Shown: in pieces, positions 26,980-34,958 of the stretch | How positions within the stretch are numbered: the stretch's first letter is position 1 | How the letters are laid out: every line of letters starts with the position of its first letter | From: an uncultured Chitinophagaceae bacterium | GTDB lineage: Bacteria; Bacteroidota; Bacteroidia; Chitinophagales; Chitinophagaceae | Direction of reading: 5' to 3' | NCBI GenBank assembly: GCA_903904335.1 | Contig: CAIVCF010000100.1 | Location: 1-45,205 of the forward strand | DNA length: 45,205 bases | Notes under the pieces: model-generated | The model's database searches: none | What the model was told of the DNA's origin: nothing | What the model saw: only the letters and a program-made list of their open reading frames with translations | Made by a program: the position numbers and the translations under genes

Positions 26980-28884
26980 ATGGGAAAGATAATAGGGATC
27001 GACTTGGGAACAACGAACAGTTGTGTTTCCGTAATGGAAGGCAATGAACCGGTGGTTATTGCAAATGATGAAGGTCGTCGTACAACCCCCTCTGTTGTGG
27101 GTTTTTTGAAGAATGGAGAACGTAAAGTGGGTGATCCTGCTAAGCGTCAGGCCATCACCAATCCGCATAATACTATTTCCAGTGTGAAACGTTTTATGGG
27201 TCGCCGTTATGATGAAGTGACAGAAGAAATCAGCCATTGGGGTTATAAAGTGGTAAAAGGTGACAATAATACCGTTCGTGTTGACATTGACGGTCGTCAA
27301 TATACGCCGCAGGAAATCTCTGCCATGATTCTTCAGAAAATGAAGAAAACTGCAGAAGATTATTTGGGTCAGGAAGTAACAGAAGCGGTTATTACTGTTC
27401 CTGCTTATTTTAATGATGCACAGCGTCAGGCAACAAAAGAAGCCGGAGAAATTGCAGGATTGACTGTTCGTCGTATCGTGAACGAACCAACTGCTGCTGC
27501 TTTAGCTTATGGATTAGACAAAAAGAAACATGATGAAAAGATCGCCGTATTCGATTTGGGTGGCGGTACATTCGATATTTCTATTTTGGAATTAGGGGAT
27601 GGTGTATTTGAGGTAAAATCAACCAATGGTGATACCCATTTAGGTGGCGATGATTTTGATAAAGTGATCATGGACTGGTTAGCTGATGAATTCAAAGCTG
27701 ATGAAGCGATCGATCTTCGTAAAGATCCAATGGCATTGCAGCGTTTAAAAGAAGCCGCAGAAAAAGCAAAAGTTGAATTGAGTTCTTCATCAGAAACAGA
27801 AATCAATCTGCCTTATGTGACTGCTGTTGATGGTGTACCTAAACACTTGGTGAAGAAATTAACAAGATCAAAATTCGAAGCATTAAGCGATAAATTATTT
27901 GAACGTTGTTTGAAACCTTGTGAAGCTGCATTGAAAGATGCAGGTTATTCAACGTCACAAATTGATGAAGTGATCTTGGTAGGTGGTTCAACACGTATTC
28001 CTAAAGTTCAGGAAATAGTTGAAAAATTCTTTGGTAAAAAACCAAACAGAAGTGTAAACCCGGATGAAGTTGTTGCCATTGGTGCAGCAATTCAGGGCGC
28101 AGTATTGACCGGTGAAGTGAAAGATGTATTGTTGTTGGATGTAACGCCATTAACATTAGGTATTGAAACAATGGGTGGTGTGTTAACCCCGATGATTCCT
28201 GCTAATACAACTATCCCAACCAAGAAAATGGAAATATTTTCAACGGCAAGCGATAATCAACCCGGTGTACAGATTCATGTATTGCAGGGTGAAAGACCAT
28301 TAGCCAATCAGAATAAGAGTTTGGGTATGTTTAATTTGGATGGTATTCCTCCATCACCACGCGGTGTTCCTCAAATTGAAGTGACATTTGATATTGATGC
28401 GAATGGTTTATTGCATGTGAGTGCAAAAGATAAAGGCACAGGCAAAGAACAAAAGATCCATATTGAAGCAGGTAGCGGTTTAAGCAAGGAGGAAGTTGAA
28501 AAGATGAAGGCTGAGGCAAAAGCACATGAAGCAGAAGATAAAGCGGCAAAAGAAAAAATTGAAAAATTGAATCAGGCCGATAGTTTGATCTTCCAGACAG
28601 AAAAACAATTGAAAGAATTTGGAGATAAGGTTCCTGCTGATAAAAAGGGACCGATCGAAACTGCATTGGCTAAATTAAAAGAAGCGCATAAATCTCAGGA
28701 TATTGCAGCTATTGATACGGCGATGACTGAAATGAATACAGCATGGACTGCAGCGAGTGAAGAAATTTACAAAGCTCAGGCCGCCGGAGCAGAACAACAA
28801 CCTCATGCTGATGCAAATGCACAACAAGGTGAAGGGGCAAAGAATGATACAGTTGAGGATGCGCAATTTGAAGAAGTGAAGTAA
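26980..28884 (+). CDS. dnaK: Chaperone protein DnaK (Hsp70)
   Basis: This is a 634-residue ATP-dependent chaperone, full length. The nucleotide-binding domain has [17 protein letters not shown] at the start, phosphate-2 loop [18 protein letters not shown] and adenosine motif [17 protein letters not shown]. The substrate-binding domain starts at about 385 after the linker [15 protein letters not shown]. The helical lid is followed by a Gln/Ala-rich tail and an acidic end ([12 protein letters not shown]), standard for DnaK. No dnaJ or grpE is seen beside it. A well-formed -35/-10 pair lies upstream and a hairpin terminator downstream, so it is probably transcribed alone. No CIRCE repeat is visible. 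Confidence 0.98.
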   Translation: MGKIIGIDLGTTNSCVSVMEGNEPVVIANDEGRRTTPSVVGFLKNGERKVGDPAKRQAITNPHNTISSVKRFMGRRYDEVTEEISHWGYKVVKGDNNTVRVDIDGRQYTPQEISAMILQKMKKTAEDYLGQEVTEAVITVPAYFNDAQRQATKEAGEIAGLTVRRIVNEPTAAALAYGLDKKKHDEKIAVFDLGGGTFDISILELGDGVFEVKSTNGDTHLGGDDFDKVIMDWLADEFKADEAIDLRKDPMALQRLKEAAEKAKVELSSSSETEINLPYVTAVDGVPKHLVKKLTRSKFEALSDKLFERCLKPCEAALKDAGYSTSQIDEVILVGGSTRIPKVQEIVEKFFGKKPNRSVNPDEVVAIGAAIQGAVLTGEVKDVLLLDVTPLTLGIETMGGVLTPMIPANTTIPTKKMEIFSTASDNQPGVQIHVLQGERPLANQNKSLGMFNLDGIPPSPRGVPQIEVTFDIDANGLLHVSAKDKGTGKEQKIHIEAGSGLSKEEVEKMKAEAKAHEAEDKAAKEKIEKLNQADSLIFQTEKQLKEFGDKVPADKKGPIETALAKLKEAHKSQDIAAIDTAMTEMNTAWTAASEEIYKAQAAGAEQQPHADANAQQGEGAKNDTVEDAQFEEVK

Positions 28885-28906
28885 ATAGTTTATAAATTGA
28901 TTTGTG

Positions 28907-28934
28907 AGCCCTTGCAGAAATGTGAGGGCTTTTT
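28907..28934. terminator. dnaK terminator
   Basis: AGCCCTTGCA (28907-28916) and TGTGAGGGCT (28921-28930) form a 10-bp stem with two G-T pairs and a four-base loop, followed by T5. It lies 22 bases after the dnaK stop and between convergent genes, so it may also end the minus-strand small gene. Confidence 0.85.
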
Positions 28935-28940
28935 GATTAG

Positions 28941-29270
28941 TTACTCAAACACAAAATACAATCCGATCATCACCAATGTTACACCAATAAAAGTAAGTCC
29001 GTATAAAATTAGATCATACCATTGCGGGAATACCTGCGTTAAAGTCAATACACAACTGATAAATCCCAGAAATCCACCTAAGCCCATCAAAACAAATCCC
29101 TTGAATTGTTTTTGAGTATTGCGTTGTTTATTGAATTCTTGTAAATGTTCCAGAATGGAATTTTCGTCAAATCCTTTTTGCAGTAATTCAGCCTCGATTG
29201 CTTGTGGCGTTAGATCGGCAGAAATCCAAGCCCTGATATTTGCAGCAATAAGTGCAGGATTATTTGGCAT
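28941..29270 (-). CDS. Small two-helix membrane protein of unknown function
   Basis: This is a 109-residue protein. The first 60 residues are soluble and helical (LTPQAIEAELLQKGFDENSI, EHLQEFNKQRNTQKQF). Two membrane helices follow, FVLMGLGGFLGFISCVLTL and LILYGLTFIGVTLVMIGLYF. The N-terminal part, with 'aI...Ll.kGfde..i', resembles short helical motifs in other Bacteroidota membrane proteins, but no family with a known role is recognised. It converges on dnaK with a shared terminator region. The composition matches the surroundings and the frame is open over its whole length, so it is likely a real gene. Confidence 0.7.
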   Translation of the reverse strand: MPNNPALIAANIRAWISADLTPQAIEAELLQKGFDENSILEHLQEFNKQRNTQKQFKGFVLMGLGGFLGFISCVLTLTQVFPQWYDLILYGLTFIGVTLVMIGLYFVFE

Positions 29271-29336
29271 AGCAATAATTTAGTCGTTAGGTTTTATAGG
29301 TTACTCGTCAAATATTATTTGAAAATAGAAAAAATT

Positions 29337-29462
29337 ATGGAAAAAAGGAATTATGATGTCTTTGTTTTGAAATTAAAAGCAATGAATAAAAGCCAGAACA
29401 CAAGATTATTTTCGTTGAAACTGTCTGAAACAAAAAAAAGTGATCTTGAGAAAATGAATTAA
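29337..29462 (+). CDS. Possible 41-residue peptide gene in the 29271-29694 gap
   Basis: An ATG at 29337 opens 41 codons ending TAA at 29462. The peptide is Lys/Leu/Ser-rich, starts MEKRNYDVFVLKLKAMNK and ends FSLKLSETKKSDLEKMN. The 'lKLs..kk..l.k.n' pattern faintly recalls leader segments of Bacteroidota ribosomal peptide precursors, but no Cys/Ser/Thr-rich core follows and no maturation enzyme is nearby. It may be chance. The rest of this 424-base gap is AT-rich, with no RNA gene or other structure recognised. Confidence 0.25.
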   Translation: MEKRNYDVFVLKLKAMNKSQNTRLFSLKLSETKKSDLEKMN

Positions 29463-29694
29463 TTAAACAAGTTTATTTATTTAATTATCAAACAGTTACG
29501 AACTTATTTTTTCACTTCGAGCAAAGCCTTAACAATTTTATAGCTGATTTTTATGATAAAAGTCATATCTTTATACTGTCATTTTAAGGTAGAAGACACA
29601 CTTCACATAGTTCATGTAAGCTTACCCTCTGGGTTGTGATTGATTTACTTATTACGATTTCCTTGCCGGAAAAATTTTTATTAGAAGAACAAAA

Positions 29695-29916
29695 ATGGAG
29701 ACAATTATGAACAGTAATGTAAAGACTTCTATTGTACAAATAGAAGCAGAAGAATTGAAACAGTTAGTAACTGAGGTAAAAGAAACCGTGGCTACAGATG
29801 TTGATGTAAAAGATCAGGGTCAAACACAAAATTTTGGTGTAGCTGATCTTTGGAAAATTCAAAGACAAATGAAACCTGCCTTACGGTTGAAATTAACCAA
29901 CAGGTGGGGTATGTAA
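29695..29916 (+). CDS. Small hypothetical protein with C-terminal ADLWKIQRQ motif
   Basis: This is a 73-residue soluble protein. The first half is acidic and helical (QIEAEELKQLVTEVKETVAT). The second half is basic and starts with FGVADLWKIQRQMK, ending in LTNRWGM. I loosely remember many short Bacteroidota proteins that end in an 'aDLWnIqrq' motif with a basic tail and have no known function; this is unverified. A good terminator follows within 30 bases, supporting a real monocistronic gene. Upstream, TATCTTTA at about 29571 is a near match to the Bacteroidota -7 element, with a long 5' leader. Confidence 0.65.
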   Translation: METIMNSNVKTSIVQIEAEELKQLVTEVKETVATDVDVKDQGQTQNFGVADLWKIQRQMKPALRLKLTNRWGM

Positions 29917-29942
29917 TACCTCAAAACTATTTATGGAAAAAG

Positions 29943-29968
29943 ATCCCTGCACTATTGCGGGGATTTTT
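29943..29968 (+). terminator. Terminator after the 73-residue protein gene
   Basis: ATCCCTGCA (29943-29951) pairs with TGCGGGGAT (29956-29964) around CTAT, with one G-T pair, followed by a T-run. It lies 27 bases after the stop codon. Confidence 0.85.
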
Positions 29969-30085
29969 ATTTAGTGAAAAGAATTAACCACAGATTATTT
30001 TTATAGGTTTTCAAAATAGTTTCACCGATTTTTAACCTAAAATGGTAAAGCATATTTTAAATTGAGCATTCAAAAAACCCTAAAC

Positions 30086-30574
30086 ATGATCAAATTGCAA
30101 AGAAAAAAAATGTTAGTAATTGCTGCTGTAACAGCTGTTACAACGCTGATGATAGTATCCTTTAAGCCGGATGATCAGCAAGAACCTAAAAAGTTAAAGA
30201 ACATCAAAGTGTTTCCTGCTACTGCAACTTACAATGAAGTAGATCACGCGATGGATGAGTTTAAAGTTGAGTTAGGAGTAAAATGTAATTATTGCCATGC
30301 ACCTTCAAAAGCAGATCCTAAAAAGATGGATATGGCAAGTGATGAAAATCCTAAAAAAGATATTGCAAGGGATATGATGCGTATGACTGATGAGTTGAAT
30401 AAAAAATATATCAGCCTTATTCCTCATGCAGATACAGTAAAAGTACAAGCGGTTACATGTAATACCTGCCATCGTGGTGTTGCCAAACCTAATGCACCAT
30501 TACCTGTACAGCAAAAATGGCCCGGCCCTCCACCCGCAGCTGGAACGCCTCCGCCTCCTAAACAAGGCAAATAA
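30086..30574 (+). CDS. Dihaem c-type cytochrome (reaction-centre cytochrome-like domain)
   Basis: This protein is 162 residues from the ATG at 30086; an in-frame TTG at 30062 would add eight. The N terminus is a signal or anchor (KKMLVIAAVTAVTTLMIVSF). Two haem sites follow: CNYCH at 67-71 and CNTCH at 125-129. Between them is a helical segment with KKDIARDMMRMTDELNKKYI, typical of the small Bacteroidota cytochromes matched by the photosynthetic reaction-centre cytochrome domain model (CytoC_RC). It does not imply photosynthesis. The tail is Pro-rich. It probably shuttles electrons in the periplasm. An inverted repeat lies 22 bases after the stop. Confidence 0.85.
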   Translation: MIKLQRKKMLVIAAVTAVTTLMIVSFKPDDQQEPKKLKNIKVFPATATYNEVDHAMDEFKVELGVKCNYCHAPSKADPKKMDMASDENPKKDIARDMMRMTDELNKKYISLIPHADTVKVQAVTCNTCHRGVAKPNAPLPVQQKWPGPPPAAGTPPPPKQGK

Positions 30575-30595
30575 GAAAAAAGCACTTTTCATTTT

Positions 30596-30658
30596 TCGGT
30601 TGAATAAGCCTGTTATGTTTGATTTTTGTAAATCGAATGAATAGCTTTATTCAACCGA
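30596..30658. repeat. Nested inverted repeat downstream of the dihaem cytochrome gene
   Basis: TCGGTTGAATAA (30596-30607) pairs perfectly over 12 bp with TTATTCAACCGA (30647-30658), 39 bases apart. Inside the loop, GATTT (30621-30625) pairs with AAATC (30630-30634), with weaker pairs extending it. The transcript could fold into two stacked hairpins. No strong T-run follows, so it is not a standard terminator. It lies between the cytochrome gene and the 4-alpha-glucanotransferase gene. Confidence 0.45.
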
Positions 30659-30785
30659 TTTATTTATCCGAATATTTAATCTCCTGAGAATCCGTGGATT
30701 ATTCTAATTTTTTTTATACCAAATGTACTAATGTGTTCTAAATACACATTAATTTACTTATTTTAGCACTCTTAAAACTTGCCAC

Positions 30786-33700
30786 TTGACTAACGATAAA
30801 ATAACTGCTAAAGATCTGCAGCCTGAGATACTATCTACTAAACCTCAGGCAGAGAAAAAAAGTAATGCTGCAAAAAAATCTCAGTTAAATATTCCTGCTT
30901 CAGCTGAAAATAATAAACTCGCAAAAAAGAATAATTCAGTAATATCAAAGAAAACAACATCTAAAACTGCAAAAAAGGATGAAGTTGTAAAATCCCCTGT
31001 TTTACCAGAAGTAAAGTTTGTTCCTAAAAAACAAACTGCTGAGAAAATTCAAACCAAAAAAGAAACTGTTGCAACAGTTGTAAATAATAAAAAATTAAAT
31101 ACAGATAAAGTGTCTCTCAAAATAACATTTCAATTAAAGTTCCGAACCGAATATGGTCAGAACTTATTTGTTTCAGGCAATCATCCCTTACTGGGAAACG
31201 GTGACACAAGTAAAGCCCTGCCTTTAAAATATTTCAATGAAGAATTGTGGACGCTGGCACTTGAATTTGAAGAGCGAGATATTGTGGATGCTGACATCAC
31301 CTACAATTATATTTTACGAAATGCGGATGGTTCATTCAGTTATGATTGGGGAACAGATAAAACTTTTAATCTTTCTGCCATCAACGCAAAAGAACTGTTG
31401 ATGCTTGATGCATGGAATTATGCCGGTTATTTTGAAAATGCTTTTTATACGGTGCCTTTTAAAAAGGTGTTACTTCAATCGAATTACACAGAAAACAAAA
31501 TTGCTGAACCAAAAACAGTAACACATATTTTTAAAATAAAAGCACCGTTACTCACAAAAGGTCAGACTGTTTTTATTTCAGGAACCGCAAAGGCATTGAA
31601 TGATTGGGATAAAGAAAAAATGGTTTTGATGAGCAGGGCAGCAGGAGATGATTTCTTTGAAGCAAAGATTGATCTGACAAATGAAACTTTCCCGATCGCG
31701 TATAAATATGGTGTGTATGATACTGCGAAAAAGAAAATTGTTCGTTTCGAAAACGGAAGTAACCGTGTATTCTATGATTCCGTAGCTGTAAATAAGCTGA
31801 CTATATTAAATGACGGCTTTGTGCTATTGCCCAACAATACCTGGAAAGGAACTGGGGTTGCAATTCCTGTATTCAGTTTAAGAAGCGAAAGAAGTTTTGG
31901 AGTTGGTGAATTCACCGATTTGAAATTATTAGTGGACTGGGCAAAGAAAACAGGATTGAAATTGGTACAGATATTGCCCATTAATGATACCACTGCAACG
32001 CATAGCTGGACTGATTCTTACCCTTATGCAGCGATCTCTGCTTTTGCCCTTCATCCGATTTATCTTGATCTCAGTAAAGTAGTGAATAATGAAAATAAAA
32101 AGTTATTAACTGCTTTGGAAGAAGAAAGAAAAAGATTGAATGCATTGGATGCAGTTGATTATGAAACAGTGTTAAATGCGAAAATAAAATTCATCAAACA
32201 AATCTATACTTCGCAAAAGGACGGCATATTTGTAAGCGATGAATACAAAGAATATTTTGAAAAAAATAAACATTGTTTAGTTCCATATTCTGTTTTCTGT
32301 TACCTGCGTGATGAATATGGCACAGCAGATTTTAATCAATGGCCCGCTTTCAAAAATTTTAAGAGGGAAGATATTGATGAACTTACTTCTCCCACAGCTG
32401 ATTCATTCGATGATATTGCCATCAATTATTTTATTCAATATCATTTACATCTGCAATTAAAAGAGGCGACTGAATATGCACATGCAAACGGAATTGTTGT
32501 AAAGGGCGATATCGCCATAGGTATTTATCGTTATGGTGCAGATGCTTGGCAGCAAAACAGTTTGTTCAATATGAATGTTCAGGCAGGTGCCCCGCCTGAT
32601 GGCTTTGCAGTGAAAGGACAGAACTGGGGTTTCCCAACATACAATTGGCAAAAAATGCGGGAAGATGGTTTTGCCTGGTGGAAAAATCGCTTTGAACAAA
32701 TGAGTTATTATTTTGATGCATTTCGCATCGATCATATTTTAGGCTTCTTCCGCATCTGGAGTATTCCAATGCATGCAGTGGAAGGTATCATGGGATATTT
32801 TGTTCCTGCCATTCCTTTACATTTGAATGAATTGAACAGCCGTGGCATCACTTTCGATTATAACCGTTATACAAAACCTTTTATTACTGATGCTGTATTG
32901 TGGGAAATTTTCGGTTACGACCAGGATTATGTGAAAGACATTTTCTTAAACTATGATGGCTTTGGAAATTATACATTGAAACCTGAATTTGCCACACAAA
33001 AGCAAGTGGAAACTTATACATCAACTTTAGCAGATGATGATTTCACCAAAAAAATAAAACAAGGATTATTCGACCTTATCAGTAATGTTATTTTATTTGA
33101 GGCAGAAGGTTCACAAGGACAGCAATATCATTTCCGGTTTTCAATGAACAGTACTTCCTCATTCAGAAACTTAGATGGTAATACACAAAACCAGTTGAAT
33201 GAATTGTATGTGAACTATTTCTTCCGTCGTCAGGACGATTTCTGGATGAAGGAAGCCTTACAAAAATTACCGGCATTGAAACGTGTAACTAATATGCTGG
33301 TTTGCGGCGAGGATTTGGGATTAGTTCCCGCATGTGTCCCTGATGTGATGCGCCAATTGGGATTATTGAGCCTCGAAATCCAGCGTATGCCGAAGGATCC
33401 AAAGAAAGAATTTTTCCATCCCAATGATGCACCCTATTTAAGTGTGATCACTCCTTCTACGCATGACATGAGCACTATTCGTGGTTGGTGGGAAGAAGAC
33501 AAGAACAGTATTCAAAAATTTTATAATCACGAATTAGGTCAATGGGGCGATGCACCTTTTTATTGTGAAGGATGGATTAATAAATTAATCGTGATGCAGC
33601 ATTTGTATTCTCCTGCCATGTGGAGTATTTTTCAATTACAGGATTTGTTAGGTATTGATGAAAAGATCCGTCGTGTGAATCCAAATGATGAACGCATTAA

Positions 33701-33821
33701 TATACCGGCCGATCCAAAACATTACTGGCGTTACCGAATGCATCTTACTTTAGAAAGCTTATTAACGCAAAAAGCATTTAATGAAGAATTGGCAGGTATG
33801 GTGCAGTCAAGCGGAAGATGA
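30786..33821 (+). CDS. malQ: 4-alpha-glucanotransferase (GH77, MalQ) with two starch-binding modules and Lys-rich N-terminal extension
   Basis: This enzyme transfers alpha-1,4-glucan segments between maltooligosaccharides and glycogen in the cytoplasm. It has 1011 residues if the TTG at 30786 is the start; no ATG occurs before about residue 200, and the first CBM begins near 115. Residues 1-110 are low-complexity and rich in Lys, Thr and Ala. Two CBM20-like domains follow (LKITFQLKFRTEYGQNLFVS and THIFKIKAPLLTKGQTVFIS). The GH77 domain starts near 350. Catalytic residues are Asp649 in FRIDHILGF, Glu842 in CGEDLG and Asp894 in STHDM. Bacteroidota MalQ usually has the two CBMs; the Lys-rich extension is unusual. 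The gene is followed by a strong terminator. Confidence 0.94.
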   Translation: MTNDKITAKDLQPEILSTKPQAEKKSNAAKKSQLNIPASAENNKLAKKNNSVISKKTTSKTAKKDEVVKSPVLPEVKFVPKKQTAEKIQTKKETVATVVNNKKLNTDKVSLKITFQLKFRTEYGQNLFVSGNHPLLGNGDTSKALPLKYFNEELWTLALEFEERDIVDADITYNYILRNADGSFSYDWGTDKTFNLSAINAKELLMLDAWNYAGYFENAFYTVPFKKVLLQSNYTENKIAEPKTVTHIFKIKAPLLTKGQTVFISGTAKALNDWDKEKMVLMSRAAGDDFFEAKIDLTNETFPIAYKYGVYDTAKKKIVRFENGSNRVFYDSVAVNKLTILNDGFVLLPNNTWKGTGVAIPVFSLRSERSFGVGEFTDLKLLVDWAKKTGLKLVQILPINDTTATHSWTDSYPYAAISAFALHPIYLDLSKVVNNENKKLLTALEEERKRLNALDAVDYETVLNAKIKFIKQIYTSQKDGIFVSDEYKEYFEKNKHCLVPYSVFCYLRDEYGTADFNQWPAFKNFKREDIDELTSPTADSFDDIAINYFIQYHLHLQLKEATEYAHANGIVVKGDIAIGIYRYGADAWQQNSLFNMNVQAGAPPDGFAVKGQNWGFPTYNWQKMREDGFAWWKNRFEQMSYYFDAFRIDHILGFFRIWSIPMHAVEGIMGYFVPAIPLHLNELNSRGITFDYNRYTKPFITDAVLWEIFGYDQDYVKDIFLNYDGFGNYTLKPEFATQKQVETYTSTLADDDFTKKIKQGLFDLISNVILFEAEGSQGQQYHFRFSMNSTSSFRNLDGNTQNQLNELYVNYFFRRQDDFWMKEALQKLPALKRVTNMLVCGEDLGLVPACVPDVMRQLGLLSLEIQRMPKDPKKEFFHPNDAPYLSVITPSTHDMSTIRGWWEEDKNSIQKFYNHELGQWGDAPFYCEGWINKLIVMQHLYSPAMWSIFQLQDLLGIDEKIRRVNPNDERINIPADPKHYWRYRMHLTLESLLTQKAFNEELAGMVQSSGR

Positions 33822-33845
33822 TTTCTTAGTAAGTAAAAATAAATT

Positions 33846-33882
33846 AAGCCGGTTACAAATTTGTAATTGGCTTTTCTTTTTT
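33846..33882 (+). terminator. malQ terminator
   Basis: AAGCC (33846-33850) to GGCTT (33869-33873) folds into a long stem through GG/TT wobble pairs and TTACAAA/TTTGTAA, followed by the T-rich tail ttctttttt. Confidence 0.85.
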
Positions 33883-33941
33883 AGTACTGTTATCTTTGAT
33901 AAATATTTTAAAACATAGTCTATTATTTTTAAGAACGATAC

Positions 33942-34955
33942 ATGAATATCCATTATAAAAAATACGAACTCCCTTTTCAATATCCTTTTTCCATTTCAGG
34001 TGGAAGAACAAAAACACATCAGCCAACATTGATGGTAGCATTGCAGTTGGGCAATTATACCGGATTTGGAGAAGCTCCTGCTATTGCTTATTATAATATT
34101 ACTGTGGAAGACATGATCGCTGATATTGAAAAGAAAAAAACATTCATTGAAAAATTTGCGTTTACTGATCCGGAACGTTATTGGCATTATTTGCATCATT
34201 TATTTCCCAACAATCCATTTTTAGTTTGTGCATTAGACATGGCAGGCTGGGATCTGTTCGGTAAGATGGAAAAGAAATTATTGTATCAACTATGGCAAAC
34301 AAAATGGGAAAACACTCCTGTAACAGATTATACCATCGGTATCGATTCGATTGAAAAGATGGTTGAAAAAATGAAAGCGAAACCATGGCCGATCTATAAA
34401 ATAAAGTTAGGAACGGATGAAGATATTGCCATCGTAAAAGCATTACGGGAACATACCGATGCTGTTTTACGAATAGATGCAAATGCAGGCTGGTCGCTTG
34501 ATGAAGCCATCCACAAGATCATTCAATTAAAAGAATTAGGTGTAGAATACATCGAGCAACCTTTGGCAAAAGACAGTTGGGATGATATGAAAATATTGTA
34601 TCAAAAATCTGTATTGCCATTATTTGCAGATGAAAGTTGCGTGGCAGAAAGAGATGTTGAAAAATGTGTCGGGCATTTTCATGGTATCAATATCAAACTC
34701 ACCAAATGCAGTGGTATCACGCCTGCACTGCGTATGATCAAAAAAGCAAGAGAGTTGAATTTGCAAGTGATGATGGGCAGCATGAATGAAAGTAGTATTG
34801 GCTCTGCAGCTATTGCTAATTTTTTACCGCAAATAGATCATGTGGATATGGATGGTCCTTTGTTGCAAACAGAAGATTTGGCAACAGGTATCTCTTTTGA
34901 TTTCGGTAAAGTTGCAATAAAAGGAAAAGCAGGGTTGGGGATTGAAGTGATGTAA
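33942..34955 (+). CDS. Dipeptide epimerase (L-Ala-D/L-Glu epimerase type, enolase superfamily)
   Basis: This 337-residue enzyme of the muconate-lactonising subgroup epimerises dipeptides, usually L-Ala-D-Glu from murein peptides, so that peptidases can cut them. An N-terminal capping domain is followed by a barrel with the expected residues: the KxK pair in IYKIKLGTDED, metal ligands Asp in RIDANAGW, Glu in EYIEQPL and Asp in LFADESC, and the second base Lys in NIKLTKCSG. MMGSMNESSIGSAA is another subgroup marker. A role in peptidoglycan recycling is inferred; related Bacteroidota enzymes use varied dipeptides. It converges with the VWA gene with only 3 bases between the stop codons. Confidence 0.92.
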   Translation: MNIHYKKYELPFQYPFSISGGRTKTHQPTLMVALQLGNYTGFGEAPAIAYYNITVEDMIADIEKKKTFIEKFAFTDPERYWHYLHHLFPNNPFLVCALDMAGWDLFGKMEKKLLYQLWQTKWENTPVTDYTIGIDSIEKMVEKMKAKPWPIYKIKLGTDEDIAIVKALREHTDAVLRIDANAGWSLDEAIHKIIQLKELGVEYIEQPLAKDSWDDMKILYQKSVLPLFADESCVAERDVEKCVGHFHGINIKLTKCSGITPALRMIKKARELNLQVMMGSMNESSIGSAAIANFLPQIDHVDMDGPLLQTEDLATGISFDFGKVAIKGKAGLGIEVM

Positions 34956-34958
34956 TAA

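Noticed and set aside
26965-27300. 111-codon minus frame opposite the start of dnaK
   Set aside because: It is a shadow of the conserved dnaK nucleotide-binding domain and covers its promoter side; no independent support.
29337-29462. Lanthipeptide-type precursor interpretation of the 41-codon ORF
   Set aside because: There is no Cys and no Ser/Thr-rich core after the leader-like part, and no dehydratase, cyclase or transporter gene within the window.
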